Assembly (NCBI RefSeq): GCF_014205155.1
Contig: NZ_JACHMX010000001.1
Coordinates: forward strand, 3,596,001 to 3,660,000
Direction of reading: 5' to 3'
DNA: 64,000 nt
Origin: Amycolatopsis umgeniensis
GTDB lineage: Bacteria > Actinomycetota > Actinomycetes > Mycobacteriales > Pseudonocardiaceae
Numbering within the stretch: position 1 is the first letter of the stretch; each line of letters starts with the position of its first letter. The position numbers were made by a program, and so were the translations under genes. The notes beneath the pieces were generated by a model. That model was not told the origin of the DNA, searched no databases, and worked only from the letters and a program-made list of their open reading frames with translations. Shown here piece by piece: positions 29,381-38,173 of the stretch.

Positions 29381-29401
29381 GCATCCAGAGGACTGAACGC
29401 G
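29381..29401. repeat. Dispersed dyad copy (GCATCCAG-N4-CTGAACGCG)
   Basis: One of five copies in the window of an intergenic dyad with the consensus CGCGTTYAG, a purine-rich 4-nt spacer and CTAAACGCG. This copy has changed positions in both half-sites. Confidence 0.7.
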
Positions 29402-29504
29402 ACGGGGCAGCACTCTCCCTTGTGGACGGTGCCGATGGTGCCCCTGTGACTTCAGGGACGCATGAGGCGCCGACCTCGGAATCCCGCAAACGGGGTATCG
29501 AAAA

Positions 29505-29557
29505 CTGTCGGTGCTTCGAACTAGTGTTCGGGTAGAGTTGACCGAACACCAGTTCGA
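29505..29557 (+). promoter_or_regulatory. DNA-damage promoter: PafBC-type element with two LexA boxes
   Basis: CTGTCGGTG, 8 nt, then TAGTGT (29505-29527) fits the RecA-independent damage promoter motif TTGTCRGTG-N8-TANNNT known as the PafBC-dependent promoter, with one mismatch. TCGAACTAGTGTTCGG (29516-29531) overlaps the -10 and contains the LexA core GAAC-N4-GTTC exactly. A second core GAAC-ACCA-GTTC lies in 29542-29557. The ATG of the DUF4253 gene is 10 nt later, so both boxes sit at or just after the start of transcription. Confidence 0.8.
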
Positions 29558-29567
29558 GGGGAAGCCG

Positions 29568-30323
29568 ATGACGATCGCACCGTTCCGTCCGGGTACGCCG
29601 CCCGTCCAGACCCTGCCGCCCGGCCGGTGGCACGGCCGGATCTGGGTCTCGGACCTGCCCTTGACCAGGCCGGAGCGCTACACCGGCTGTGTCGCCGAGT
29701 TCGACCGGTCCGGGTTGTGGCCGGTGCTGATCCCGCACGACCAGCGGTTCGCGGCCAACGGCGAGGACTGGATCGACGATCGTGGCAGGCTCGCCCCCGC
29801 CGACCACCGGATCTCCTCGGTGGATCCGGCCGAGGTGCTGGCCCGCTGGTGGGACACGTCGTGCTGCGACGGTGCCTGCCTGCGTCCGTTCGGCGCGAAG
29901 TTCCCCGGCCTCGCCCGTCGCCCGTCGCGCCGGGCGGATCCGCTGGCCGAGGCGGGTAACACCGGGTCGATCCTGGCCGCGCGCGGGCCGCACCGGCTCG
30001 GGCTGGTGCAGACGGACCGGCCCGCCGACATCCCGGCGATCCTCGGCTGGACGGGCATGATCAAGGCGACCGATCAGGTCCACGAGCTGTCCGCGGTCCT
30101 GCGCAGCTGGGAAGACCGCTTCGGCGCGACGCTGACCGTGCTGGGCTTCGACTCGATGGAGCTGTCGGTGGCCGCGCCGCCGCGCACCCAGGGCCGCGCG
30201 CTCACGGTCGCTGCCGAGCATCGCTCGTTCTGCCTGCCCGCGTTCGCCGGTCAGCCGGGCAATCTGCGCGAGTTCGCCTCCAGCCTGGTCCAGACCCGCC
30301 GGTGGCAGTTCTCGTGGGCCTGA
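29568..30323 (+). CDS. DUF4253 domain protein, predicted SOS/damage-inducible
   Basis: 251 aa, soluble. The C-terminal half matches DUF4253 (LGLVQTDRPADIPAILGWTG, VLRSWEDRFGATLTVLGFDSMELSVAAPP, AAEHRSFCLPAF, WQFSWA at the extreme C-terminus). Trp and Arg are frequent. The ATG at 29568 has a GAGGGGA site; an upstream TTG-like start would run through the LexA boxes and is rejected. The molecular function of DUF4253 is unknown. A combined PafBC/LexA-type promoter precedes it and a DUF72 gene follows 55 nt later on the same strand, so both may be damage-induced. Confidence 0.85.
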   Translation: MTIAPFRPGTPPVQTLPPGRWHGRIWVSDLPLTRPERYTGCVAEFDRSGLWPVLIPHDQRFAANGEDWIDDRGRLAPADHRISSVDPAEVLARWWDTSCCDGACLRPFGAKFPGLARRPSRRADPLAEAGNTGSILAARGPHRLGLVQTDRPADIPAILGWTGMIKATDQVHELSAVLRSWEDRFGATLTVLGFDSMELSVAAPPRTQGRALTVAAEHRSFCLPAFAGQPGNLREFASSLVQTRRWQFSWA

Positions 30324-30378
30324 GCGGGCGTTTGCGCCGAGGGGAGAGGGGGAATCAGAGCGGCGGATCAGGAAGGCG

Positions 30379-31194
30379 GTGATCGACGTCGCCGAGATCA
30401 GGATCGGCACTTCGGGCTGGCGCTACCCACCCTGGCGCGGGGACTTCTACCCTCGCGGCCTGGTGCAGCGGCGTGAGCTGGAGTACCTGTCCGGCCGGAT
30501 GAACTCGGCCGAGATCAACGGCTCGTTCTACTCCCTGCAGCGTCCCGAGCGGTACCGCGCGTGGGCCGCGCAGACACCGGACGACTTCGTCTTCGCCGTC
30601 AAGGGCGGCCGGTTCATCACACATCTGAAGCAGCTGCGTGACGTCGAGACGCCGCTGGCGAACTTCTTCGCCTCCGGAGTGCTGGCGCTCGGCCGGAAAC
30701 TAGGGCCGTTCCTCTGGCAACTGCCACCGCGGCTGGCGTTCGACGCCGAGCGCGTCGAGAGGTTCTTCGAGCTGTTGCCGCGCACCAGTCACGCCGCCGC
30801 CGAGCTCGCGAGCGAACACGACGACAAGCTGAAGGCCGAACCGCACACCGACGCGAAGCCTCGCCGGAAGCTCAGGCACGCCGTCGAAGTACGGCATCCG
30901 AGCTTCGCCGAGCCCGAGAGTCTCGCGCTGTTCCGGAAGCACGGCATCGCGCTCGTGGTCGCCGACACCGCAGGCGAGTTCCCGTTCGTCGACGAGATGA
31001 CGAGTGAGGATTTCGCGTACGTCCGCCTGCACGGCGATGAGGAGCTGTACGTCAGCGGGTACGGCGAAAAGGCGCTCCGACGATGGGCTCGCAAGATCGA
31101 GGGCTGGGATCGCGACACGTACGTCTACTTCGACAACGACGTGAAGGCCGAGGCGCCGAAGAACGCGATCGCCCTCGCGAAACTCCTGGCGTGA
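30379..31194 (+). CDS. DUF72 (YecE-like) protein
   Basis: 271 aa TIM-barrel-like DUF72 protein (IRIGTSGWRYPPWRGDFYPRGL, NGSFYSLQRPERYRAWAAQTPDDFVFAVKGGRFITH, LGPFLWQLPP, VEVRHPSF, YVRLHGD and a C-terminal YVYFDNDVKAEAPKNA). The GTG start is preceded by AGGAAGG. The family has no proven activity; some homologues lie near nuclease or repair genes. It is 55 nt after DUF4253 and may share its damage-inducible promoter. It is convergent with the AfsR-like gene. Confidence 0.9.
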   Translation: MIDVAEIRIGTSGWRYPPWRGDFYPRGLVQRRELEYLSGRMNSAEINGSFYSLQRPERYRAWAAQTPDDFVFAVKGGRFITHLKQLRDVETPLANFFASGVLALGRKLGPFLWQLPPRLAFDAERVERFFELLPRTSHAAAELASEHDDKLKAEPHTDAKPRRKLRHAVEVRHPSFAEPESLALFRKHGIALVVADTAGEFPFVDEMTSEDFAYVRLHGDEELYVSGYGEKALRRWARKIEGWDRDTYVYFDNDVKAEAPKNAIALAKLLA

Positions 31195-31313
31195 GCCGCG
31201 CACGCTGCACAGTCAGCGCACAGTGAGCGGTGTCCTGTTAGGTGACGCGTGAGGTCACGGGCGTACTCGCGTGCTGCGACTGGGGGTCGGCACGCCGGGC
31301 GCCCGTGCCTCGC

Positions 31314-34118
31314 TCAACTTTGGCCGGAGACGAGTGAGGCGAGCTTCGTCCGGACGTCCTCGGCGTCCGGATGCGCGAGCTCGGTCAGCACCCGCACCGA
31401 ACGCAGCCAGCAGTCACGCGCCGACGAGGGATCGCCGAGCCTGAGATGGATTCCGCCGAGCTGGGCCAGCACGTCGGCCGCCTCGTAGAGCTCGCCGTGG
31501 GCGAAGAACATCTCGACGGCCCGGCGCATACAGGCGATCCCCTCGTCGCCGCGGCCGAGCCCGACGAGCGCGGTCCCCTTGGTGTGCAGGGTGAACCGGG
31601 CTTCGTCGGGGAGTGCGTGGACCTCGAGCGCCAGTGCCTGGTCGGCGAAGTCGAGCGCCTGCTCGAAACGGCCGGCCTGGGTGGAGATGTCGCCGAGGGC
31701 CTGCAGCGCGCTGGCCTCCATTCCGGCACCGACGTTGTGCTCCCGGATGAGCTTCAACGCGCGCGTCCCGTACTCCCACGCCGTGCCGGGGTCCTGGCTG
31801 GCCAGGGTGAGGTTGTAGAGAGCCCGCGCCTCCCCTTGCCTGTCTCCGACCTGTCGCTGCAGTTCGACGACCTGCTTCAAGTAGACGATGCTGTCCTCGT
31901 ACTGGCGCGCGACTCCGCAGACCACGCCCAGTCCACTGAGGATGGCGGCCTCGCCGGAGCGGTCCCCCAGATCGCGGGCGGCACGGAGCGCCACGCCGAA
32001 CACCGAGCGCCAGTCCTCCAGCCTCGCCCGCACGATGAAGTACGACTGCAACAGCCAGGCGAGCTGCCAGCACTCCCGGTAGCGCCGCTCCCGGTAGGCG
32101 ACGTTCACCGCGGCGATGAGGTTGCCCGCCTCCTCATCGAACCAGTCCAGCGCCTGTTCGTAGTGCCCGAACTTCAGCCCCGCGCCGTCGAACCGCTCCG
32201 GTTCGACGAGCCGGTAGTGCCTGTCCGACCGCAAGAGCCGCGACGCGTTCAGCGCCGAGGCGAGCGATGCGTGGAGCAGCCTGTCCAGCACTCTCGTCCG
32301 TTCCTCGGGTCCGTCCAACCTCGCCGACAGTTCGGCCGCGTACGCGCGGATCAGGTCGTGGAACTGGTACCGGCCGGGCCGGGATCGCGCGATCAGATGC
32401 GCCGAAGCCAGCTTCGCCAGGTCCACCCGCGCTTCCGCGATGTCGACCCCGGCCACCGCCGCGGCCGCGGGCAAACTGAAGTCGCCGCCGGTGGGCAGGC
32501 CGAGCAACCGCAGCATCCTCGCGGCCCGTTCGTCGAGCGCCCGGTAGGAATACGAGAAGACGGCCCGGATGTTCGTCTCGTCGCCGTCGGCGAGGTCGAA
32601 CGAATCCAGCCTGTCCTGTTCGGCTTCCAGCAGCCGGACGAAGTCCCGCAGCGCGAGATCCGGGAACTGCGCCGCCCGCACCGCGAGGATCCGGATGGCC
32701 AGCGGCAGCCCGCCGCAGTACCGGACGAACCGTTCGGTGGCGTCGGGATCCTCGGTGACCCTGTCCAGCCCGATCGTCGACGCGATGAGGGTGATCGCGT
32801 CCTCGTCCGGCAGCTCCTCCAGCGCGACGCGCCGCGCGCCGTGGGTCGCCACGAGCGCGTGCAACTGCCAGCGGCTGGTCACCAGCACCAGGCAGCCGGG
32901 GCCGGGCAACAGCAGCCGGATCTGCTCGGTGCTCGCGGCGTTGTCGAGCAGGATCAGCATCCGGCGGCCGGCGCTGTAGGTGCGCCAGGTGGCCGCGCGG
33001 CCGTCGACACCGGCGGGGATCCGGTCGGCGGGGACACCGACCGAGACGAGCATGGTTTCGAGCGCGGTGGCGGGTTCGACGGGATCGCCGGGGCCGTATC
33101 CACGCAGGTTGAGATATACCTGCCCACCGGGGAAACGCTCACCGACCTCGTGCGCGAAGTGGACGGCGAGCGTCGTCTTGCCGATACCGCCCATCCCCTC
33201 GATCGACGCGATGGACGTCGACCGCTCGGTGTCCAGCGCTTCCGGGACGAGTCCGTGGAGTGCTTTGAGGTCACGCTGACGGCCGGAGAACACCCGGAGA
33301 TCCGCCGGGAGCTGACGCGGGATCATCGGCTCGGCGCCGAGCCGGTACCGCGTCAGCTCGGAGTCCAATGTGGTCTCGACGGACTCTTCGCCGGTCAGGA
33401 TCGCCTGGTGCGCCCGCTGCAGCGAAGCGCCTGGGTCCAGGCCGAGCTCTTCGGCCAGCACCGCGCCGATCCGGCGGTAGACGTTCAGCGCCTCGGCCTG
33501 CCTGCCGGAGCGGTAGAGCGCGAGCATCAGCTGCTCGTGCAGCCGCTCCCGTAGCGAGTTCTCGCGGCACAGCCTGGTCAGCTCGGGAATGACGGTGGCG
33601 TGCTCGCCGAGGGCGATGAGCGCGTCGGCCCACTGTTCTCGGACACGAAGCCGCTCTTCGCCCAACTGATCGACTTCGTCCCGCAGCAGCGCTTCGGAGT
33701 GGACGTTCTGCAGCGCCGGGCCACGCCATTCGGCCAGCGCGGCGGCGAAGCGCTCCGCGGCCTGACGCTGGTCACCGTCCGCAGCGGACTCCGCTCCCGC
33801 CGCGGCGAGTGCGCGGAAACGGGCGAGGTCGAGCAGGCTCTCGTCGAGTTCGAGCAGGTAGCCGCCGCGTTCGGTGCGGATGGTGACCTCGTCGCCGAGG
33901 GCGCGGCGGACCCGCAGGATGTAGGTCTGCAAGGCGCCTTTGGACCGCCGCCGGTCGTCCGGCCACAGCCAGCGGCCCAGCTCCTCGACCGGTACCACCG
34001 TGTTCGCGCGCAGCAACAAGCCCGCCAGCACGATGAGCGGTCTGCTGCCGCCCAAGGGCACCGGCAGCCCGTCGGCCGTGACCTCGGTGGGCCCCAGCAC
34101 GCGAAAGTCGAGTGCCAC
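31314..34118 (-). CDS. AfsR/SARP-family regulator with NB-ARC and TPR domains
   Basis: 934 aa. N-terminal OmpR-like DNA-binding domain (LDFRVLGPTEVTADGLPVPL) and bacterial transcriptional activation domain (to about 240). Then an NB-ARC/STAND ATPase with P-loop IEGMGGIGKTTLAVHF, the kinase-2-like motif RRMLILLDNAA and GxP-type GGLPLAIRI, and a C-terminal TPR array (about 620-930). Large AfsR-like regulators activate secondary-metabolism or developmental genes. The GTG at 34118 fits the family N-terminus; an ATG at 34172 is possible and would be only 11 nt from menC. No biosynthetic cluster adjoins. Confidence 0.9.
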   Translation of the reverse strand: MALDFRVLGPTEVTADGLPVPLGGSRPLIVLAGLLLRANTVVPVEELGRWLWPDDRRRSKGALQTYILRVRRALGDEVTIRTERGGYLLELDESLLDLARFRALAAAGAESAADGDQRQAAERFAAALAEWRGPALQNVHSEALLRDEVDQLGEERLRVREQWADALIALGEHATVIPELTRLCRENSLRERLHEQLMLALYRSGRQAEALNVYRRIGAVLAEELGLDPGASLQRAHQAILTGEESVETTLDSELTRYRLGAEPMIPRQLPADLRVFSGRQRDLKALHGLVPEALDTERSTSIASIEGMGGIGKTTLAVHFAHEVGERFPGGQVYLNLRGYGPGDPVEPATALETMLVSVGVPADRIPAGVDGRAATWRTYSAGRRMLILLDNAASTEQIRLLLPGPGCLVLVTSRWQLHALVATHGARRVALEELPDEDAITLIASTIGLDRVTEDPDATERFVRYCGGLPLAIRILAVRAAQFPDLALRDFVRLLEAEQDRLDSFDLADGDETNIRAVFSYSYRALDERAARMLRLLGLPTGGDFSLPAAAAVAGVDIAEARVDLAKLASAHLIARSRPGRYQFHDLIRAYAAELSARLDGPEERTRVLDRLLHASLASALNASRLLRSDRHYRLVEPERFDGAGLKFGHYEQALDWFDEEAGNLIAAVNVAYRERRYRECWQLAWLLQSYFIVRARLEDWRSVFGVALRAARDLGDRSGEAAILSGLGVVCGVARQYEDSIVYLKQVVELQRQVGDRQGEARALYNLTLASQDPGTAWEYGTRALKLIREHNVGAGMEASALQALGDISTQAGRFEQALDFADQALALEVHALPDEARFTLHTKGTALVGLGRGDEGIACMRRAVEMFFAHGELYEAADVLAQLGGIHLRLGDPSSARDCWLRSVRVLTELAHPDAEDVRTKLASLVSGQS

Positions 34119-34183
34119 GCGCTCATTCTGTCCGGAATCGCCGAAAACGGCACCTGATTCCAGCAGTGGCATGATCGGCGGCG

Positions 34184-35122
34184 ATGGACGTCTACGCGAT
34201 TCCCCTGCGCACGAGGTTCCGCGGCATCACGGTCCGTGAAGGACTGCTGATCCGCGGCGAGTCCGGCTGGGGCGAGTTCTGCCCGTTCGCCGACTACTCC
34301 GACGCCGAGAGCGCGCCGTGGCTCGCGTCCGCGCTGGAGGCGAGCGAACGCGGATGGCCGTCGCCGGTGCGGGACAGCGTCGAGGTGAACGCGACCGTCC
34401 CGGTGGTGTCGCCGGAGAAGGCGTACGAACTCGTGTCCGCGTCGGGCTGTCGCACGGCGAAGGTGAAGGTCGCCGACCCTCGGGTGAGCCTCGCCGAGGA
34501 CTGCGCCCGGGTGGAGGCGGTGCGGGCCGCGCTCGGTCCGTCGGGCGCGGTCCGCGTCGACGCGAACACGGCCTGGGACGTGGACACCGCGATCAAGGCC
34601 ATCGGTGAACTGGACCGTGCGGCGGGCGGGCTCGAATACGTCGAGCAGCCGTGCCCGTCGATCGAAGAACTCGCCGACGTCCGGCGCCGGGTCTCCGTGC
34701 GGATCGCCGCCGACGAGTCGATCCGCCGGGCCGAAGACCCGCTCAAGGTGGCCGTGGCCGGAGCGGCCGACATCGCCGTGCTGAAGGTCGCGCCGCTGGG
34801 CGGGGTCCGCCGCGCGCTGGAGGTCGCCGAAGCCTGCGGCCTGCCTTGTGTGGTGTCTTCCGCCGTCGAAACGAGCGTCGGGCTCGCCGCGGGGCTGGCG
34901 CTCGCGGGCGCACTGCCCGCTTTGGACTTCGCGTGCGGACTGGGCACGATGTCCTTGCTGACCGGGGATGTCTGCGGCACTTCACTGTCCCCTGTGGACG
35001 GTCACCTGCCGGTGCCGCGCCGGGCGCCGGAACCGGATCTCTTCGGTGCGCACGCCGCGGGCCCGGACGTCCGCGCGGCTTGGGCGGACCGGTTCACCCG
35101 CGTGCGCGCCCACCTCGCGTGA
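34184..35122 (+). CDS. menC: o-Succinylbenzoate synthase MenC
   Basis: 312 aa enolase-superfamily enzyme that dehydrates SHCHC to o-succinylbenzoate in menaquinone synthesis. It shows the KxK motif (TAKVKVAD), metal ligands in RVDANTAWD, EYVEQPC and IAADESIR, and the second catalytic Lys in VLKVAPLGG. The length is typical. It stands alone, divergent from the AfsR-like regulator; no other men genes are nearby. Its ATG lies within the shortest possible intergenic space for a divergent pair. Confidence 0.95.
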   Translation: MDVYAIPLRTRFRGITVREGLLIRGESGWGEFCPFADYSDAESAPWLASALEASERGWPSPVRDSVEVNATVPVVSPEKAYELVSASGCRTAKVKVADPRVSLAEDCARVEAVRAALGPSGAVRVDANTAWDVDTAIKAIGELDRAAGGLEYVEQPCPSIEELADVRRRVSVRIAADESIRRAEDPLKVAVAGAADIAVLKVAPLGGVRRALEVAEACGLPCVVSSAVETSVGLAAGLALAGALPALDFACGLGTMSLLTGDVCGTSLSPVDGHLPVPRRAPEPDLFGAHAAGPDVRAAWADRFTRVRAHLA

Positions 35123-35125
35123 CAC

Positions 35126-35151
35126 GGGCCGCTCCCGGTGGGGAGCGGCCC
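35126..35151. terminator. Bidirectional hairpin between menC and M23 peptidase
   Basis: GGGCCGCTCC and GGGAGCGGCCC pair around a 4-5-nt loop just after the menC stop and nine nt before the convergent peptidase stop. No T-run is present on either side, as is common in high-GC genomes. Confidence 0.7.
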
Positions 35152-35159
35152 GCTCACGA

Positions 35160-36068
35160 TCAACCGCAGTGCTCCAGCGGGGATTCGTAGCTGGAGGACC
35201 CCGCCGAGCCGCCCCACTTGACGCACTTCGCGCCGGCGGCCGCGCTCACCGGACCCGCGTAGTACTCGAAACTGCCGGAATCGGTCTTCCTGGCCGCGCC
35301 TTCCACTTCGAGGAAGGCCGAAACCGCGCTGCCCGTGCCCACCGAAGTGGCCTTGATGGTGGTGACGCAGTTGTTCTTGGTCGTGCCGTTGTACAGCAGG
35401 TACGTGGTCGCGGCGCTGCCGAGCGCCTGCGAGTCGATCACCTTGTAACCGTCGCCGCACACCTCGACGGCGTCGTACGGGTTGGGATTCCCGTTGCCGC
35501 CACAGGTGTTCTTGGAGGTCACGTTGGCGTTGGGGTAGCCGAACTTCGCGCCGTTGAAGTACGCGGGCTTGATGTTGTCCGGCCACAGGGCGTCGTTGGT
35601 GCGGACTTCGTAGTGCAGGTGAGGGCTGATGTTGTTGCCCGGCTTGGAGGTGTTGCCGACCTCGCCGATCTTCTGCCCCTGCGCCACCTGCACGCCGGCC
35701 GCGACCGAACGCACCTTCAGGTGCGCGTAGTAGGTCGACCATCCCCCACCGTGGTCGATCTTCACCAGGTTGCCGAAGCCGTTCGCCGAACCCTGATGCG
35801 CCGAGGTGACCACCTTGCCCGCGGCCGCCGCGACGACGGTGTCGCCCAGGTCCGCCCCCGCGGAGCTGCCGCGGTTGAAGTCGATTTCGTAGGCCCTGTG
35901 CGCGCTGCTGTTGTCGTTGTCGCCGTTCCACACCTGGTTGCAGGGGAACGGGAGCTGGAAGTTGGGACGCGGCCCGACGGCGGCTTCGGCCGACGTCGCG
36001 GTGATCGCCAGCCCGGCCATGCCCAGCAAGGCGGTGGCGGCCGCGGTGACCACTCGTCTGAATCTCAT
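35160..36068 (-). CDS. Secreted M23 family metallopeptidase (LytM-like)
   Basis: 302 aa. A signal peptide of about 29 residues ends in ATSAEA-Ala. The M23 domain has HRAYEIDFNRG, GDTVVAAAAGKVVTS, GNLVKIDHGGGWSTYYAHL and the HxH zinc motif in SPHLHYEVRT. After it comes a C-terminal region of about 90 residues with repeated Cys and a beta-rich pattern, probably wall- or sugar-binding. It cleaves peptidoglycan cross-bridges or secreted peptides. The ATG at 36068 has AAAGGA upstream. Confidence 0.93.
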   Translation of the reverse strand: MRFRRVVTAAATALLGMAGLAITATSAEAAVGPRPNFQLPFPCNQVWNGDNDNSSAHRAYEIDFNRGSSAGADLGDTVVAAAAGKVVTSAHQGSANGFGNLVKIDHGGGWSTYYAHLKVRSVAAGVQVAQGQKIGEVGNTSKPGNNISPHLHYEVRTNDALWPDNIKPAYFNGAKFGYPNANVTSKNTCGGNGNPNPYDAVEVCGDGYKVIDSQALGSAATTYLLYNGTTKNNCVTTIKATSVGTGSAVSAFLEVEGAARKTDSGSFEYYAGPVSAAAGAKCVKWGGSAGSSSYESPLEHCG

Positions 36069-36225
36069 CGGATGTCCTTTCTCGGCGTTTCGCGAGAAGC
36101 GTCCCGAAAGGGCGTACAAGCGAGATACAAACGACCACGAGCCCTCCTGGGCGAGGGGACCAGGAGGGCTCGCGTCGCGTCCGCACCGGATCCGTCCGCG
36201 TCTTCCCCGTTCCGGAGCGGGTGTC

Positions 36226-36864
36226 TCAGCCGACCCGCTCGATGACGGCCCGGCGGATCAGGAACTTGCCCGGTTCGCGAACCTGCTCGAACGCGGCGTT
36301 GTTCAGCAGCGCGCAACTGCCGGAGGCACCGGTGACCTCGACGGTCGTGGACTTGTCGTTGTCCAGGTTCGTCACCTTCAGCTTGGTGCCCGCCGGGAAC
36401 TCGCCGCTCGACGCGGCGGGCGCGCCGCCCTCGCCGGACAACGTCACCGTGGAGCCCTGGCAGACGACCTCGCCATCCCCGGTCGCCACGGCTTCTTCCT
36501 CGGCCGCCTGGTCCTCGCCCGCCATGGCGTCGTCCATCCCGGCGGCCTGCCCACTCTCGGTCTTCCCACCGTCGGCTTGGACGACCTCGGTGCAGCCCGC
36601 GGCCTGGCGGCGTTGCTGGATGAGGTCGACGACGGCCTGCCGGTTCGCGATCCGCGCCTCGGCGAGGGCGTCCGGATCCGCCTTCTGCCCGGCGATGAAG
36701 TCGAGGTTGTTCCGGAGGGCGGTGTCCAGTCCCTGGCAGCTTTCCGCGGCTTGGCCGTCGGGCGTGCTGATCGCGAACATCGCCGCGGCGATGGCGGCCA
36801 CCCCGAGTACGGACGCGATGCCGATCGTCGCGCGCTTGCGGTGTTTCCCGGCGCTGTTCATCAT
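36226..36864 (-). CDS. Secreted protein with RlpA/expansin-like C-terminal domain
   Basis: 212 aa. A signal anchor (about residues 12-36, IGIASVLGVAAIAAAMFAIS) is followed by a helical region, an acidic low-complexity linker (about 105-130) and a C-terminal 85 residues resembling a double-psi barrel (FPAGTKLKVTNLDNDKSTTVEVTG, then LNNAAFEQV and a hydrophobic end). That pattern resembles RlpA/expansins that bind glycan, but the catalytic Asp/His set was not confirmed. The last residues keep the fold; role in cell-wall remodelling is inferred. Confidence 0.65.
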   Translation of the reverse strand: MMNSAGKHRKRATIGIASVLGVAAIAAAMFAISTPDGQAAESCQGLDTALRNNLDFIAGQKADPDALAEARIANRQAVVDLIQQRRQAAGCTEVVQADGGKTESGQAAGMDDAMAGEDQAAEEEAVATGDGEVVCQGSTVTLSGEGGAPAASSGEFPAGTKLKVTNLDNDKSTTVEVTGASGSCALLNNAAFEQVREPGKFLIRRAVIERVG

Positions 36865-36942
36865 CCGTGTTTCCTCCGGTCTGGTTCCTCCTCACCCACA
36901 TCTGGAGATACGGTCGGATAACGAAAGTGGTTCAAACCGATT

Positions 36943-37737
36943 TCAGCCGAGCCAAGGTTTCGCGATACGCGCGTAGGTGCCGTCGTTCAGCGCGAGGTGC
37001 AGCCACTGGTCGGCCCATTCCTTGAACACGACGTCACGCGGCAGGAGGTACGCCTTCTCCGAAAAGGTGAACGGCTGATCGGGATGCACCGCGCACAAAC
37101 GCGGGTTCTGTTTTGCCTGCCAACGGGTTTCGGTGGCGTCGGTGATCATCAGGTCGGCGCGGCCCTCGATGATCTCGGCGAAGATCGTGTTGTTGTCCGG
37201 ATGCCGCACGATCCTCGCCCGCTTCAGGTTGGCGTCGGCGAACTGTTCGTTGGTACCGCCCGGATTCACGATCGCCCGGACACCCGGCTGATCGATCTGT
37301 TCCAGGGTCTGGAATCGCTTTTCGTTCTCGCACAAGGTGATCGGCGTCTTGCCGTCCCGGAGATAGGGAGCGGTGTAGAGACCCTTCTTCGCCCGGTCCA
37401 GGGTCACCGACACGCCGCCCATCGCCAGATCGCATTTCCGTCCGACGTCGTCGGCGATCGCCTTCCAAGTGGTCTGGACCAGCTGGAGCCGGACGCCGAG
37501 CCGCTGCGCGAGATCGCCCGCGAGGTCGATGTCGATCCCGCTCCACACGCCCGCGGCGTCGCGATAGGTGAACGGGCGATAGTCCCCCGTCGAGCACACG
37601 CGGATCTCGCCGCGTGCTTGGACGACGTCGAGCCTGCTTCGCGCGTCATGGGCTTCGGGGGCGGCACCGGCCGTGCCGATTCCCAGCACGGTCAGCACCG
37701 CGACCCCGAAGGTGAGTGCTTTCGCCTTGATCGTCAT
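36943..37737 (-). CDS. pheC: Exported cyclohexadienyl dehydratase-type protein (PheC family)
   Basis: 264 aa, periplasmic-binding-protein fold. An N-terminal signal (about 1-26) precedes RSRLDVVQARGEIRVCSTGDYRPFTYRD, DLAQRLGVRLQLVQTTWKAI, CDLAMGGVSVTLDRAKKGLYTAPYLRDGKTP, IVNPGGTNEQFADANLK and CAVHPDQPFTFSEKAYLLPRD, which match PheC rather than amino-acid binding proteins. PheC converts prephenate or arogenate to phenylpyruvate or phenylalanine outside the cytoplasm. The ATG has GGAAG upstream; a GTG five codons earlier is weaker. A binding-protein role cannot be excluded. Confidence 0.82.
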   Translation of the reverse strand: MTIKAKALTFGVAVLTVLGIGTAGAAPEAHDARSRLDVVQARGEIRVCSTGDYRPFTYRDAAGVWSGIDIDLAGDLAQRLGVRLQLVQTTWKAIADDVGRKCDLAMGGVSVTLDRAKKGLYTAPYLRDGKTPITLCENEKRFQTLEQIDQPGVRAIVNPGGTNEQFADANLKRARIVRHPDNNTIFAEIIEGRADLMITDATETRWQAKQNPRLCAVHPDQPFTFSEKAYLLPRDVVFKEWADQWLHLALNDGTYARIAKPWLG

Positions 37738-37765
37738 CAAGGCATCTTCCACGCCCTGAGATAGG

Positions 37766-37794
37766 CGCGCACCAGCTCTTCGAGCCGGTGCGCG
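37766..37794. repeat. Inverted repeat in the pheC leader
   Basis: CGCGCACC and GGTGCGCG flank a region with an inner weak stem, 29 nt upstream of the pheC start. It may be a leader hairpin affecting expression, or coincidence in GC-rich DNA. Confidence 0.4.
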
Positions 37795-37901
37795 TTTCTC
37801 ACTTGCGCAGCGGTTTCCCGCCCCCTCAGGGTCGGATTCCAGGGTCGGGTCGGGGCCCTTCCCCGATGTGCCGGGGGTCGGTCCCGGGCGAACATTGAGC
37901 C

Positions 37902-38126
37902 ATGACCAACAGCGTGTACACCCCCCAGGCCACCAAGAAGCTCTACCGCAGCCGGACCGACAAGATGATCGCGGGCGTCGCGGGCGGCTGGGCCGCCTAC
38001 TTCGGGATCGACGCCGCGATCCTGCGCATCGCCCTGGTGGCGGGCGCCTTCTTCACCGCCGGGTTCGCGATCCCGGTCTACGTCGCCGCGTGGCTCCTGA
38101 CTCCGGAGCAGCCGGGCGAATCCTGA
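37902..38126 (+). CDS. PspC-domain membrane protein
   Basis: 74 aa. A PspC domain with KKLYRSRTDKMIAGVAGGWAAYFGID at the N-terminus and one hydrophobic segment (about 42-66). PspC proteins act in envelope-stress responses, often with PspA; no PspA is nearby. It is short for the family, being the PspC domain alone. It ends before the hairpin pair separating it from groEL. Confidence 0.88.
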   Translation: MTNSVYTPQATKKLYRSRTDKMIAGVAGGWAAYFGIDAAILRIALVAGAFFTAGFAIPVYVAAWLLTPEQPGES

Positions 38127-38173
38127 TCGAGGCGGACGCCGCGCGCAGGGGACGCGGCGTCCGTCTGCCGGAT

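Noticed and set aside
31314..34118. AfsR-like regulator considered as part of a natural-product cluster
   Set aside because: Neighbouring genes are menC, DUF72 and a peptidase. No polyketide, peptide, terpene or glycosyl biosynthesis genes were found in the window.
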